NCBI RefSeq assembly: GCF_022865125.1
Contig: NZ_CP094828.1
Location: 4,147,219 to 4,211,218, forward strand
From: Acuticoccus sp. I52.16.1
GTDB taxonomy: Bacteria; Pseudomonadota; Alphaproteobacteria; Rhizobiales; Amorphaceae
Direction of reading: 5' to 3'
DNA length: 64,000 nt
Numbering within the stretch: position 1 is the first letter of the stretch; each line of letters starts with the position of its first letter. Below the pieces are notes generated by a model that was not told the origin of the DNA, ran no database searches, and saw only the letters and a list, made by a program, of their open reading frames with translations. Of the stretch, positions 25,890 to 35,595 are shown piece by piece. The translations under genes and the position numbers were made by a program.

Positions 25890-26678
25890 TCAGCGTGCCT
25901 CGAAGACGAAGAGGTCGCCGGGGACCGGCACGCCTTCCTCGTGGCGCACCGTGATCGGCTCTTCGGCGAGGGGGGCGAAGCCGGCCGCCGCGTGCGTGGC
26001 GCGAACGTAGGCCGGGGCGTGGGCGAAGCGCTGGGTGGGGGTGACGCGCCAGCCGTCCTCGGCGCGCTCGGTGGAGGCGACGAGGACGCCACCGGGCACG
26101 AGGCATCGCGCCGCCGCGGCGGCGAAGGCGGCGAGGTCGCCCAGGTAGGGCCACACGTCCGCCGCGACGATCAGGTCGAACGGGGCTTCGTCCCACTCTT
26201 CGAGAAAGTTGACCGCCTCGGCGACGTAGAGGTCGCCGTAGATATCGCGCTGGTCCGTCATCTCCAGCATCTCCTCGGCGAGGTCGACGCCGACGATGTC
26301 GCTGGCGAGATCGGCGAAGGCGAGCCCGGCGAGGCCCGTGCCGCAGCCCAGATCGAGGATCCGGACCGGCGGGCGGGTGACGAACGGGCCGGCGAGGCGG
26401 CGGGCGAGCGCCGGCACGTCGTAGCCGAGGTCGCCGACCAGGATGCGGTCGAACGTCTCGGCGTGCTGGCCGAAGAGGGTCGCGACGTAGGAGGGCGGCG
26501 CGGCCTGCGGCGTCGCCCGGCCGTACTTGGCGAGCCGCATGACGACGCCGCAATGGTCCTCGGGATCGAGTTCGAGGCAGCGCTCGAACAGGCGCGTCGC
26601 GGTCGCGAGGTCGCCCGCGTCCTCGGCGGCGCGGGCGGCGTCGTAGGCCGCGGCGAGGGCCGCCTCGTCGAGGCTCAT
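25890..26678 (-). CDS. TPR-containing class I SAM methyltransferase
   Basis: A 262-residue protein starting at ATG 26678, overlapping the cfa stop by 4 bp. Residues ~5-45 look like a TPR-type helix pair (DAGDLATATRLFERCLELDP). The methyltransferase domain follows with SAM motif ILDLGCGTGLAGLAF and post-motif DIVGVDLAEEMLEM and FDLIVAADVWPYLGDL. The substrate is unknown. Coupling to cfa may suggest a lipid or envelope substrate, but this is inference only. Confidence 0.82.
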   Translation of the reverse strand: MSLDEAALAAAYDAARAAEDAGDLATATRLFERCLELDPEDHCGVVMRLAKYGRATPQAAPPSYVATLFGQHAETFDRILVGDLGYDVPALARRLAGPFVTRPPVRILDLGCGTGLAGLAFADLASDIVGVDLAEEMLEMTDQRDIYGDLYVAEAVNFLEEWDEAPFDLIVAADVWPYLGDLAAFAAAAARCLVPGGVLVASTERAEDGWRVTPTQRFAHAPAYVRATHAAAGFAPLAEEPITVRHEEGVPVPGDLFVFEAR

Positions 26679-27922
26679 CCGTGCCGTGCCACGAGCGCGG
26701 GCGGGGGCGCCGGACGGCCCGAATCGCGGTTGGCGAGGCTGCGCTCGGCGGAGGTGATGTAGTCGCGGGTGAGGGGCACTTTGTCGATCCGCTTGGCGAG
26801 TTGCATCTGGAATACCATCATGTCGCCGGTGCGGAAGGCGGCTTCGGAGCCGGCGAGATAGAAGTCCCACATCCGCGCGAACGTCTCGCTGCGCAGCTCC
26901 ACCACCTTGTCCCAATGGGCGAGGAAGCGGGCGCGCCAGTGCTTGATCGTTTCGGCATAATGCAGGCGCAGGATCTCCACGTCGGTCACGATGAGGCCCG
27001 CCCGCTCCACCGCCGGCAACACCTCCGACAGGGACGGGATGTAGCCGCCGGGGAAGATGTAGCGGGCGATGAACGGGTTTGTGGTGCCCGGACCGTCGGT
27101 CCGGCCGATGGAGTGCAGCAGCATCACCCCGTCGTCCTTGAGGATGCGCGCCGCCGTCTGGAAATATTCGTCATAGTAGCCGACGCCGACGTGTTCGAAC
27201 ATGCCGACCGAGACGATGCGGTCGAACGATTCCTCCACCGCGCGGTAGTCCTGCACGCGGAAGGTGGCGTTGGGCTCCCCGGCGGCGCGCTCGTTGGCGT
27301 AGGTCACCTGGTTGTCGGCCAGCGTGATGCCGGTGACGTGCGCGCCGGTCTGCTGCGCGAGGTAGAGGCCCATGCCGCCCCAGCCGCAGCCGATGTCGAG
27401 CACGGTCTGCCCCGGCTCCAGCAGCATCTTGGCCGCGATGTGCCGCTTCTTGGCCCGCTGCGCGTCCTCCAGCGTCATGTCGAAGTGGGGGAAGTAGGCG
27501 CAGGAATACTGCCAGTCTTCGTCGAGGAAGAGGCGGTATATGTCGTTGCCGACGTCGTAGTGGGACTGGGCGTTGCGGCGCGCGGCCCGCGCCGTATTGT
27601 GCTGCTGGAAGCGGCGCAGCAACATCCGCAGCCCGCGCTGGACGGCGGACGAGCCGGCCGCGTGATGGTTCTTCATCAACATCACGAGCAGCGAGGTGAG
27701 GTCGCCCTCCTCGACCGACCAGAGCCCGTTCATGTAGCTCTCGCCCAGGGTCAGCTCGGGATTGCCCACCAGGGCACGCGCGGCGGATGCCTCGTGGAAG
27801 CGGATGGTATGCGCCGGCCCGGTGCCATCGCCGAAGGTATGTCTGTCGCCGGCCGCGTCGATGATGGCGAATTGTCCGTGGCGAACGATGGTCCGGAGGA
27901 TCCGGTGCAAGATGGGGTTCAT
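26675..27922 (-). CDS. cfa: Cyclopropane-fatty-acyl-phospholipid synthase
   Basis: A 415-residue SAM-dependent enzyme that methylenates cis double bonds of membrane phospholipid acyl chains, often in stress or stationary phase. The core carries AQSHYDVGNDIYRLFLDED, QYSCAYFP, SAM-binding VLDIGCGWGGMGLYLA, and EHVGVGYYDEYF, all diagnostic. ATG 27922 (MNPILHRILRT) is chosen over an upstream in-frame ATG with no family match. The methyltransferase gene is translationally coupled downstream. Confidence 0.94.
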   Translation of the reverse strand: MNPILHRILRTIVRHGQFAIIDAAGDRHTFGDGTGPAHTIRFHEASAARALVGNPELTLGESYMNGLWSVEEGDLTSLLVMLMKNHHAAGSSAVQRGLRMLLRRFQQHNTARAARRNAQSHYDVGNDIYRLFLDEDWQYSCAYFPHFDMTLEDAQRAKKRHIAAKMLLEPGQTVLDIGCGWGGMGLYLAQQTGAHVTGITLADNQVTYANERAAGEPNATFRVQDYRAVEESFDRIVSVGMFEHVGVGYYDEYFQTAARILKDDGVMLLHSIGRTDGPGTTNPFIARYIFPGGYIPSLSEVLPAVERAGLIVTDVEILRLHYAETIKHWRARFLAHWDKVVELRSETFARMWDFYLAGSEAAFRTGDMMVFQMQLAKRIDKVPLTRDYITSAERSLANRDSGRPAPPPALVARHG

Positions 27923-28029
27923 CGCGTGTCTCCTTCGCAGCAGAAGGACGCGGGAACCGCCGGGCCACCGCCCCACCGCCACGACAGCAAATTTAGTGCG
28001 TCAATGACATGGCGCTATGCATTAAACAT

Positions 28030-28074
28030 TCCAGCAAAAAAGAATGCCACCGTCGCGCTGCAACGGTGGCATTC
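28030..28074 (-). terminator. Rho-independent terminator of the rpsF-rpsR-rplI operon
   Basis: On the minus strand a perfect 12-bp stem (GAATGCCACCGT / ACGGTGGCATTC, 28042-28074, 9-nt loop) is followed by TTTTTTGCTGG. It lies 65 bp past the rplI stop and is a classical intrinsic terminator. Confidence 0.92.
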
Positions 28075-28139
28075 CGAATTGGTGCGGCGGGCGCGTGTGG
28101 TCCGCCCTATGTATCCGCCGGCCCGAAACGGGTGGCGGA

Positions 28140-28730
28140 TCAGATGTCCGGCTGGTCGCCCAGGCCCGGAACCTCGGCCGGAGCGTCGGCGGCGGGCGTC
28201 TCGTCGTCGTCATCGAACTCCAGGTCGTCGTCGTCGTCGCGCTCGGCGAGGACGTCTTCGCCCTTGGCCTGGCGCAGCGCCTCGTCCTGCGAGCGGGCGA
28301 CGTTGATAGTGACGGGCACGATCACTTCCGGGTGAAGAACCAGGGTGATCTCGTGCAGGCCGATGGCCTTGATCGGCGCGCCGAGGTCGACCTGGCGGCG
28401 CTCGACCTTGAAGCCTTCGTTCGACAGCACGTCGGCGACGTCGCGGGTCGACACCGAGCCGTAGAGCTGGCCGGTCTGGCCCGCCTGGCGGATGGCGATG
28501 AACGACTTGCCGGTGACGCGCTTGGCGAGGGCGTCGGCCGCTTCGCGGCGCTCGGCATTGCGCGTCTCGAGGTCGGCCTTCTGGGCCTCGAACTTGGCGC
28601 GGTTGTCGCGATTGGCGCGCAGGGCCTTGCCCTGGGGGAGGAGGAAGTTGCGGGCGAACCCGTCCTTCACACGGACCTCTTCGCCCATATCGCCCAGCTT
28701 GGGCACGCGCTCGAGAAGAATGACTTGCAT
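28140..28730 (-). CDS. rplI: 50S ribosomal protein L9
   Basis: A 196-residue L9. The N-terminal rRNA-binding domain reads [20 protein letters not shown], then [15 protein letters not shown], the L9 signature. A long connecting helix and a C-terminal domain ([20 protein letters not shown]) follow. An acidic Asp-rich tail ([16 protein letters not shown], then Pro/Ala) extends it ~45 residues beyond E. coli L9, as commonly seen in alphaproteobacteria. It is last in the rpsF-rpsR-rplI operon, after a structured 192-bp gap. Confidence 0.96.
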   Translation of the reverse strand: MQVILLERVPKLGDMGEEVRVKDGFARNFLLPQGKALRANRDNRAKFEAQKADLETRNAERREAADALAKRVTGKSFIAIRQAGQTGQLYGSVSTRDVADVLSNEGFKVERRQVDLGAPIKAIGLHEITLVLHPEVIVPVTINVARSQDEALRQAKGEDVLAERDDDDDLEFDDDDETPAADAPAEVPGLGDQPDI

Positions 28731-28789
28731 GGTGATCTCTCCGATCTGTCCCGCTTCGGTGCGGTTAGGGGCGGGGCGCCCCAGACGGG

Positions 28790-28893
28790 CCGGCGAACCG
28801 GCGATTGAGGAAGTACCGGCGAACCGGCGATATGAAACTGCCGTCCGACGGGCGAACCGGTCCGGACGGCAGGGAGGTGCCGGCGAACCGGCA
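28790..28893. repeat. Repeated CCGGCGAACCGGC mini-hairpins between rpsR and rplI
   Basis: CCGGCGAACCGGC occurs at 28790, 28816 and 28880, with a related GGGCGAACCGG at 28850. Each copy can fold as GCCGG-CGAA-CCGGC. The third copy sits inside a larger 10-bp stem, CTGCCGTCCG (28838-28847) with its complement at 28863-28872. All lie within the transcribed rpsR-rplI spacer. Confidence 0.75.
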
Positions 28894-28922
28894 GGCGCTT
28901 CACCGCCGTAGCGGCGAAGGGC

Positions 28923-29171
28923 TTATTTGATGACGTAGGGAAGCAGGCCCAGGAAGCGGGCGCGCTTGATCGCCTTCGACAGCTCGCGCTGCTTCTTCGC
29001 CGAGACGGCGGTGATGCGCGAGGGGACGATCTTGCCGCGCTCGGAAATGTAGCGCTGCAGGAGCTTGACGTCCTTGTAGTCGATCCGCGGCGCGTTGGGG
29101 CCGGAGAACGGGCACGTCTTCCGGCGGCGGAAGAACGGACGGCGGGTCGGGAGCTGTGCGATATCGACCAT
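28923..29171 (-). CDS. rpsR: 30S ribosomal protein S18
   Basis: An 82-residue S18 of standard length, with the conserved core [28 protein letters not shown] and [20 protein letters not shown]. It binds the 30S platform next to S6. Its ATG overlaps the rpsF stop by one base (TAATG), which couples synthesis of the S6:S18 heterodimer. Confidence 0.97.
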   Translation of the reverse strand: MVDIAQLPTRRPFFRRRKTCPFSGPNAPRIDYKDVKLLQRYISERGKIVPSRITAVSAKKQRELSKAIKRARFLGLLPYVIK

Positions 29172-29668
29172 TATGCGTTCTCCCTCTGGCGGCTGCCTTC
29201 ACGGTCGCCGCGATCACCCCGGTCGCCCCGGTCGCCACGGTCCCCGCGATCGCCACGGTCACGATCGCCGCCGAAGCGGTCGCCGCCGCCACCACCGGGA
29301 CCGTCGTCACGCTCGCCGCGCTCACGCCGGCGGCGGTCGTCACGGTCGCGCTTCTGCTTCATGACGGACGGGCCGTCCTCGTGCTCGTCCACCTTGATGG
29401 TGAGCGTGCGCAGGACGTCCTCGTTGAGGCGCATCTGACGCTCCATCTCCTGCACGGAAGGGGCCGGTGCCTCGATGTCCATCAGCGCGAAGTGCGCCTT
29501 GCGGTTCTTGTTGATGCGGTAGCTGAGGGTCTTGAGCCCCCAGTTTTCGGTACGGCCGACGGAGCCGCCACCTTCGGCGAGCACGGCCTTGTACTGCTCG
29601 ACGAGTTCGTCGACAGCCTGACCGGACACGTCCTGGCGGACCAGGAACACGGTCTCGTATAGGGGCAT
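29171..29668 (-). CDS. rpsF: 30S ribosomal protein S6 with RGD-repeat tail
   Basis: A 165-residue S6. Residues 1-~100 are the normal ferredoxin-like S6 domain ([39 protein letters not shown]). The remaining ~60 residues are a low-complexity Arg/Gly/Asp tail with about six RGD tripeptides, encoded by an imperfect 9-bp tandem repeat (about 29204-29260). Tail length varies between rhizobial species; the repeat could slip. It is first in the rpsF-rpsR-rplI operon. A 9-bp hairpin lies just upstream of its ribosome-binding site. Confidence 0.96.
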   Translation of the reverse strand: MPLYETVFLVRQDVSGQAVDELVEQYKAVLAEGGGSVGRTENWGLKTLSYRINKNRKAHFALMDIEAPAPSVQEMERQMRLNEDVLRTLTIKVDEHEDGPSVMKQKRDRDDRRRRERGERDDGPGGGGGDRFGGDRDRGDRGDRGDRGDRGDRGDREGSRQRENA

Positions 29669-30026
29669 GATGCGTCCTCATTCCTCCCCGCCGACCATCG
29701 GCGGGGCGCATCAGCGTCGGCGCAAAGCCTCGTCGAAGTGCCGGTGAGGGCTCCTCGACCTTCGCGAGCAGGGACACGGGCGGTCGGGAGGCAGCTTCGA
29801 AAATGAAGTTGCGCCCCGGATGCGGACGAGCGCACCCGCCGTTCAGCCCCAGGCCAACGTTGAGCGAAGGCGCATATGGGGCAGGCCGGACGCCAAAATC
29901 AAGCGTGAAAATGCCCTCGCGGGGTTATTTGCTGTGCGCTGCATCTTGACGTGGGTCACAAGCTTGGTGTGAGTGCGCCCACTCAGCGGCCATGAGCCGC
30001 CTCACAATTGAGCAGCCATTCACACC
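29669..30026. promoter_or_regulatory. Divergent promoter region of rpsF and fabD
   Basis: A 358-bp intergenic region between the rpsF operon (left) and fabD (right); I see no convincing gene in it. Besides the rpsF leader hairpin it contains the less GC-rich stretch 29880-30026, where the fabD promoter should lie. No confident -35/-10 pair is called. Confidence 0.55.
29686..29706 (-). promoter_or_regulatory. Leader hairpin of rpsF
   Basis: CCCCGCCGA-TGG-TCGGCGGGG (minus strand), a perfect 9-bp stem with 3-nt loop, ends 17 nt before the rpsF ATG and abuts its Shine-Dalgarno GAGGA. Some bacteria regulate rpsF through an S6:S18-binding leader; this is a candidate only. Confidence 0.45.
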
Positions 30027-30971
30027 ATGACCTTCGCGTTTACCTTCCCGGGGCAGGGCAGCCAGTCCGTCGGCATGGGCCGCTCGCTCCATGACGCCTA
30101 CCCGGCCGCCGCCCGCGTGTTCGAGGAGGTCGACGAAGCACTCGGCGAGAAGCTCTCGGCCCTCGTCTTCGACGGGCCGGAGGAGGCGCTTCGCCTCACC
30201 GCCAATACGCAGCCGGCGCTGATGGCCGTCAGCCTCGCGGCCATGCGCGCGCTGGAGGCCGAGGGCGTGCGCCTCGCCGACGCGCGGCTCGTGGCCGGCC
30301 ACTCGCTGGGCGAATATTCCGCGCTCGCGGCGGCGGGTGCGCTCACCATCTCCGACGCGGCGCGCCTCCTGCGCCTGCGCGGCGAGGCGATGCAGACCGC
30401 CGTGCCCGCCGGCGAGGGGGCCATGGCCGCGCTGCTGGGCCTCGACCTGGAGGCCGCCGAGGAGGTCGCCCGGCTCGCCGCCGAGGGTGAGGTGTGCGAC
30501 GTCGCCAACGACAATGCGCCCGGCCAGGTGGTCGTCTCCGGCAGCCTCGCGGCGGTCGAGCGCGCGGTCGTCATCGCCAAGGAGAAGGGCGCCAAGCGGC
30601 CGATGCTGCTGCCGGTGAGTGCACCCTTCCACTGCGCGTTGATGGCCCCGGCGGCCGAGGCGATGGCCGACGCGCTCGGCACCGTCGACCTCAAGCCGCC
30701 CGCCGTGCCGGTGCTCGCCAACGTGTCGCTGGAGCTGCTGACGGATCCGTCTGCCATCAAGGCGAGCCTGGTGCGCCAGGTGACCGAGCGGGTGCGCTGG
30801 CGCGAATCGGTCGCCGCCTTCGCGGCGCACGGCGTGACGCAGAGCGCCGAGATCGGTGCCGGCAAGGTCTTGACGGGCCTCGCCAAACGCATCGACAAGG
30901 CGCTCGAGACCAGCGTCGTCAACTCCGCCGACGACGTGAAGCGCTTCGCCGAGCTGTGGGTGGCTGCATAA
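30027..30971 (+). CDS. fabD: Malonyl-CoA:ACP transacylase
   Basis: A 314-residue enzyme that loads malonyl groups onto acyl carrier protein for fatty-acid elongation. [14 protein letters not shown] is the N-terminal oxyanion region, catalytic Ser93 sits in [14 protein letters not shown], and [10 protein letters not shown] supplies the catalytic His. It is the first gene of the rightward fatty-acid cluster, and its stop overlaps the fabG ATG by one base (TAATG). Confidence 0.97.
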   Translation: MTFAFTFPGQGSQSVGMGRSLHDAYPAAARVFEEVDEALGEKLSALVFDGPEEALRLTANTQPALMAVSLAAMRALEAEGVRLADARLVAGHSLGEYSALAAAGALTISDAARLLRLRGEAMQTAVPAGEGAMAALLGLDLEAAEEVARLAAEGEVCDVANDNAPGQVVVSGSLAAVERAVVIAKEKGAKRPMLLPVSAPFHCALMAPAAEAMADALGTVDLKPPAVPVLANVSLELLTDPSAIKASLVRQVTERVRWRESVAAFAAHGVTQSAEIGAGKVLTGLAKRIDKALETSVVNSADDVKRFAELWVAA

Positions 30972-31705
30972 TGTTCGATCTGACCGGCAAGACCGCGCTC
31001 GTCACGGGTGCCACAGGGGCCATCGGCGGCGCCGCCGCCGCGGCGCTGAAGGGGCAGGGGGCGAGGCTGATCGTCGTCGGCTCGACGCAGGAGCGCGCGG
31101 ACGACGCGGCGCAGCGCCTCGGCGCGGACGCCGCCATCGGGACCGACCTGTCCGACCGCGCCGCCGTCGACACCCTCGCCAGCGAGGCCGAGAAGGCCGG
31201 CCCGGTCGACATCCTCGTCAACAATGCCGGCATCACGCGCGACCAGCTGCTGATGCGCATGAAGGACGCCGACTTCGACGCCGTCATCGAAATCAACCTG
31301 ACCGCCGCCTTCCGCCTGTCGCGCGGGCTGATCCGCGGCATGCTGAAGCGGCGTTGGGGGCGGATCATCACGATCGGCTCGGGCGTCGGCTCCATCGGCA
31401 ACATGGGGCAGGTCAACTATGCCGCAGCCAAGGCGGGCCTGACCGGGCTCACCAAGTCGATGGCGCGCGAGGTGGCCAACCGCAATATTACCGCCAACAT
31501 GGTTGCGCCGGGCCTCATCGAATCCAAGATGAGCGATGCGATGAGCGACGAGGCGCGGGCGCTGATGCTCCAACACATTCCGATGCAACAGCTTGGAAAG
31601 CCGGAGGACATCGCCGGCGCGATCGTTTATCTGGCATCCCAGGAAGCGCGCTACGTCACGGGGCAGACGATCCACGTGAACGGCGGCATGTTCATGGGCT
31701 TCTAG
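30971..31705 (+). CDS. fabG: 3-oxoacyl-ACP reductase
   Basis: A 244-residue SDR that reduces 3-oxoacyl-ACP with NADPH in fatty-acid synthesis. TGATGAIGG (12-20) binds cofactor, NNAGIT (84-89) is structural, and Ser137, Tyr150 and Lys154 form the catalytic triad. [12 protein letters not shown] at the end is typical of FabG. It is translationally coupled to fabD; acpP follows after 275 bp. Confidence 0.96.
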   Translation: MFDLTGKTALVTGATGAIGGAAAAALKGQGARLIVVGSTQERADDAAQRLGADAAIGTDLSDRAAVDTLASEAEKAGPVDILVNNAGITRDQLLMRMKDADFDAVIEINLTAAFRLSRGLIRGMLKRRWGRIITIGSGVGSIGNMGQVNYAAAKAGLTGLTKSMAREVANRNITANMVAPGLIESKMSDAMSDEARALMLQHIPMQQLGKPEDIAGAIVYLASQEARYVTGQTIHVNGGMFMGF

Positions 31706-31980
31706 TCCACCATCCGGTCCCGTCGGCCCGATCGTCAGGGCGGATGGACGAGATGGCGGGCGCCAGGACGTTTTCTAGGCACGCAAATTTATGGAAAACG
31801 TCTCTACTATCCGTCGTTGCGCCCCAGCCGCTTTTCAAACGGCGAAAAGGTGTGATACCGGCACCGGCAATTCGGGGTACCGCACCAGGCGCCCCAACTC
31901 CTAACGTCACGCGCTCCGCCGCGACCGACATCATCCCAGCGGCCCCCTCGAGCGGCCTAGAAGGTTTAGAAGGACTTCCA

Positions 31981-32220
31981 ATGAGCGACACGGCAGAACG
32001 TGTGAAGAAGATCGTCGTCGAGCACCTCGGCGTCGAGCGGGACAAGGTGACCGAGGACGCGAGCTTCATCGACGATCTGGGCGCCGATTCGCTGGACACC
32101 GTCGAGCTGGTGATGGCGTTCGAGGAAGAGTTCGGTGTCGAGATCCCGGACGACGCGGCCGAGACCATCCTCACGGTCGGGGACGCGATCAAGTTCCTCG
32201 ATAAGAACGCGACGGCGTAA
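31981..32220 (+). CDS. acpP: Acyl carrier protein
   Basis: A 79-residue acidic four-helix carrier. The phosphopantetheine attachment serine is Ser37 in [20 protein letters not shown]. It shuttles acyl intermediates among FabD, FabG and FabF. The 275-bp spacer upstream, with the less GC-rich patch ACGCAAATTTATGGAAAACG, suggests its own strong promoter, as usual for acpP. AAGGACTTCCA precedes the ATG. Confidence 0.97.
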   Translation: MSDTAERVKKIVVEHLGVERDKVTEDASFIDDLGADSLDTVELVMAFEEEFGVEIPDDAAETILTVGDAIKFLDKNATA

Positions 32221-32258
32221 CCGCCTCGAAACTTAGGTCGGATTGGCGGAGTGGCATA

Positions 32259-33512
32259 GTGCGGCGTGTCGTGGTGACGGGGCTCGGGACGGTCAACCCC
32301 ATGGGAAGTGGGATTGAAGCGTCCTGGGAGAAGATCCTCGCCGGAAAGTCGGGGGCTTCGAAGATAACGAAGTTCAAGACGGACGATCTTCCCTCGAAGA
32401 TCGCCTGCCAGGTGCCGCGCGGCACCGGCAAGGGCGAGTTCGACCCGTCCCAGACGATGGACGCCAAGGATCAGCGAAAGTTCGATGAATTCATCGTCTT
32501 CGCCTCCGCGGCAGCCGACGAGGCCATCGCCGATTCCGGCTGGAAGCCGACCGAGGAAGAGGACTGCGACCGGACCGGCGTCCTGATCGGCTCGGGCATC
32601 GGCGGCCTCAACCTCATCGATTCCTGCTCCGCGCAGCTCGAGGAGCGCGGACCACGGCGCATCTCGCCGTTCTTCATCCCCGGCGCGCTGATCAACATGG
32701 CGTCCGGCGTGGTGTCGATCCGCTACGGCTTCCGCGGCCCCAACCACGCCGTGGTCACCGCCTGCTCGACGGGCGCGCACGCCATCGGCGACGCCTCGCG
32801 CATGATCGCCTACGACGACGCCGACGTGATGATCGCCGGCGGCACCGAGGCGACCGTCAACCGCCTGGCGCTGGCCGGCTTCGCCGCCTGCCGCGCATTG
32901 TCGACGAGCTTCAACGACGAGCCCGAGCGCGCCTCGCGGCCCTACGACAAGGACCGCGACGGCTTCGTGCTGGGCGAGGGCGCCGGGGTCGTGGTGCTGG
33001 AGGAGTACGAGCACGCCAAGAAGCGCGGCGCCAAGATCTACGGCGAGGTCATCGGCTACGGCATGTCCGGCGACGCGCATCACATCACCGCCCCCTCGGC
33101 CGACGGCAACGGCGCCTATCGCTGCATGTCCGCCGCGTTGAAGCGGGCGGGCGTCAACGCCGGCGACATCGACTACGTCAACGCCCACGGCACGTCGACG
33201 ATGGCCGACGAGATCGAGCTCGGCGCGGTGTCGCGCGTGGTCGGCAACGACCTGGCGCGGCTGACGATGAGCTCCACCAAGTCGGCCACCGGCCACCTCC
33301 TGGGTGCGGCGGGCGCGGTGGAGGCGATCTTCTGCCTCCTCGCCATGCGCGACCAGGTCGCCCCGCCGACGATCAATCTCGACAATCCGTCGGTGGACAC
33401 GCCCATCGACCTCGTTCCCCACACGGCCCGCGAAAAGGCGATCGACGTTGTCCTGTCGAACTCGTTCGGGTTCGGTGGCACCAACGCCTCGCTCGTCTTC
33501 CGCCGCGTCTGA
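32259..33512 (+). CDS. fabF: 3-oxoacyl-ACP synthase II
   Basis: A 417-residue condensing enzyme of the KASII type. The Cys-His-His triad is complete: Cys169 (VVTACSTGAHA), His310 (NAHGTST) and His346 (KSATGHLLGAAG), with the conserved Lys341. It starts at GTG 32259, 38 bp after acpP, and elongates acyl-ACP with malonyl-ACP. The position between acpP and mltG matches other Hyphomicrobiales. Confidence 0.96.
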   Translation: MRRVVVTGLGTVNPMGSGIEASWEKILAGKSGASKITKFKTDDLPSKIACQVPRGTGKGEFDPSQTMDAKDQRKFDEFIVFASAAADEAIADSGWKPTEEEDCDRTGVLIGSGIGGLNLIDSCSAQLEERGPRRISPFFIPGALINMASGVVSIRYGFRGPNHAVVTACSTGAHAIGDASRMIAYDDADVMIAGGTEATVNRLALAGFAACRALSTSFNDEPERASRPYDKDRDGFVLGEGAGVVVLEEYEHAKKRGAKIYGEVIGYGMSGDAHHITAPSADGNGAYRCMSAALKRAGVNAGDIDYVNAHGTSTMADEIELGAVSRVVGNDLARLTMSSTKSATGHLLGAAGAVEAIFCLLAMRDQVAPPTINLDNPSVDTPIDLVPHTAREKAIDVVLSNSFGFGGTNASLVFRRV

Positions 33513-33526
33513 CCGAGGAGCCGCCC

Positions 33527-34699
33527 GTGCTCAAGCGAGGCCCCCGCGATCCCGAGCCGCCACAGCGTCCGGGGAAGCGCTCGTCGCGCCGTCCCGAGCC
33601 GCTCGTCTCCTCCAAGGGTCGCCGGGGCAAGCGCGGTTCGCGTGAGGACCTCCCGCCGACGAAACGCCGCTCCAAGGCGGCGCGTCACCCGCTGGTCCTC
33701 CTCGCCAACATGGTCTTCTTCGTGCTGGTGGCAGGGCTGGCGCTGGGCGTCGGCGGTCTCGTCGTCGGGCAGAAGATGTTCACCGCCACCGGCCCGCTGG
33801 AGGAAGACGTCGCGATCCTGATCGAGCGCGGGTCGGCCTTGCAGTTCATCGCCCAGGGGCTGGAGCAGCAGGGCATCATCACCAACCAATATGTCTTCCT
33901 CGCCGCGGCTCGCGCGACGGGCGCCGCCGGGCGCATGCAGGCGGGGGAGTATCTGATTCCCGCCGGCTCCTCGATGGAGGAGGTGATGGAGCGGATCTCG
34001 TCCGGCGACGTGATCCAGCACCAGATTACCTTCGCGGAGGGGCTCACCTCGGCGCAGATCGTCCAGCGGATGATGGACAACGACGTGCTGACCGGCCCGG
34101 TCGACGCGATCCCGCCCGAGGGGTCGATGCTGCCGGAGACCTACCGCATCACCCGCGGCATGCAGCGCGACCGGCTGATCGAGGCGATGCAGGCCGCGCA
34201 CGACCGCGCGCTCGAGCGGGTCTGGGCCGAGCGCGATCCGACGCTGCCGCTCTCCTCGCCCGAGGAACTGGTGACGCTGGCCTCCATCGTCGAGAAGGAG
34301 ACGGGCGTGGCGAGCGAGCGGCCGCGCGTGGCGGCGGTGTTCGTCAACCGCCTCAATCAGGACATGAAGCTGCAATCGGATCCGACGATCCTCTACGGTC
34401 TTTATGGCGGGGAGGCCTGGTCCGCAGGCCGCACCCTCTATAAGAGCGACTTGGAGCGGCCGAACCCTTACAACACCTACCAGATCCCGGCGCTGCCGCC
34501 GGGCCCGATCGCCAATCCGGGCGTCGAGGCGTTGGAGGCGACGGCCAACCCCGCCGACACGAGTGACCTCTTCTTCGTGGCCGACGGGACGGGCGGGCAT
34601 GTGTTCGCCGAGACGTATGCCGAGCATCAGCGCAACGTGGCGCGCTGGCGCCAGATCGAGGCGGAGCGCCGGGCCGCCGGCACCGGACCGACAGAGTAG
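33527..34699 (+). CDS. mltG: Endolytic murein transglycosylase MltG
   Basis: A 390-residue inner-membrane enzyme that cleaves nascent peptidoglycan strands and sets glycan length. A ~53-residue basic cytoplasmic tail precedes one membrane segment (~54-80). The YceG domain has PEGSMLPETYRITRG and catalytic Glu256 in LASIVEKETG, then VFVNRLNQDMKLQSDPTILYG. It starts at GTG 33527, 14 bp after fabF. The long Arg/Lys/Pro-rich N-terminus is typical of alphaproteobacterial members. Confidence 0.95.
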   Translation: MLKRGPRDPEPPQRPGKRSSRRPEPLVSSKGRRGKRGSREDLPPTKRRSKAARHPLVLLANMVFFVLVAGLALGVGGLVVGQKMFTATGPLEEDVAILIERGSALQFIAQGLEQQGIITNQYVFLAAARATGAAGRMQAGEYLIPAGSSMEEVMERISSGDVIQHQITFAEGLTSAQIVQRMMDNDVLTGPVDAIPPEGSMLPETYRITRGMQRDRLIEAMQAAHDRALERVWAERDPTLPLSSPEELVTLASIVEKETGVASERPRVAAVFVNRLNQDMKLQSDPTILYGLYGGEAWSAGRTLYKSDLERPNPYNTYQIPALPPGPIANPGVEALEATANPADTSDLFFVADGTGGHVFAETYAEHQRNVARWRQIEAERRAAGTGPTE

Positions 34700-34704
34700 G
34701 CGAC

Positions 34705-35595
34705 ATGGCTCAGCGCGAGACGGCCCCCATCCAGTCCATGACCGGCTTCGCCAGTCGCGAAGGGGAACATGACGGAATCGGGTGGCAGATGGACGTCCGT
34801 TCGGTGAACGGGCGCTCGCTGGACGTGCGCATCCGCCTTCCGTCCGGCCTTGACCGGCACGAGCCGGAGGTGCGCCGCATGATCGCCGCCGCCTTCCGCC
34901 GCGGCAACATCGCCATGACGCTCACCCTGCGCCGCGGCGAGGCGCCGGCCCGCTACAGCGTCAACCAGGAGCAGCTCGCCGCCTACGTGGACGCGATCCA
35001 GTCGCTCGCCGCCTCCGGCTCCGTCGCTGCCCCGCGCGCGGACGGCCTGCTGGCGCTGAAGGGCGTGATCGAGGCCTCCGGCGACGAAGAGGCGATGCTG
35101 CCGAGCGCGGTGCTGACGGAGGCCGTCGCCGGCCTCCTCGCGGACCTCACCGCCGACCGGCAGGCCGAAGGCGGGCGGATCGTGCCGATGATCATGGGCC
35201 AGCTCGAGGACATGGACCGCATCCGCGGCTATATCGACGAGCACCCCGAGCGCTCGGTTGAGACCATCAAGGCGCGGATCGACCGGCAGATCGCGGCGCT
35301 CCTGTCCGGTCAGTCGCTGTCGGAAGAGCGGCTCCACCAGGAGGCCGCCGTCATCGCCACCCGCGCCGACGTTCGCGAGGAGCTGGACCGGCTTTCGGCC
35401 CACATCGCCGCCGCGCGCGAATTGCTGGCCGAGGGCGGCCCGGTCGGCCGGCGGCTCGACTTCCTGGCGCAGGAGCTGAACCGCGAGACCAACACCATCT
35501 GCGCCAAGTCGCCTCATCACGCCGTGACCGCCATGGGGTTGGAGCTGAAGGCGGTGGTCGAGCAGATGCGCGAACAGGTGCAAAACCTCGAATGA
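34705..35595 (+). CDS. yicC: YicC/YloC-family endoribonuclease
   Basis: A 296-residue protein with the conserved start [12 protein letters not shown] and [16 protein letters not shown] and the C-terminal DUF1732 region ([20 protein letters not shown]). E. coli YicC is an endoribonuclease that promotes RyhB decay, and Bacillus YloC is also an RNase. It sits 5 bp after mltG and overlaps gmk by 4 bp (ATGA), the usual yicC-gmk pair. Confidence 0.94.
   Translation: MAQRETAPIQSMTGFASREGEHDGIGWQMDVRSVNGRSLDVRIRLPSGLDRHEPEVRRMIAAAFRRGNIAMTLTLRRGEAPARYSVNQEQLAAYVDAIQSLAASGSVAAPRADGLLALKGVIEASGDEEAMLPSAVLTEAVAGLLADLTADRQAEGGRIVPMIMGQLEDMDRIRGYIDEHPERSVETIKARIDRQIAALLSGQSLSEERLHQEAAVIATRADVREELDRLSAHIAAARELLAEGGPVGRRLDFLAQELNRETNTICAKSPHHAVTAMGLELKAVVEQMREQVQNLE

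Noticed and set aside
29669-30026. tRNA or other structured RNA gene in the rpsF-fabD spacer
   Set aside because: No TpsiC-type GGTTCGANTCC, acceptor stem or CCA end was found here or in the other intergenic regions inspected.
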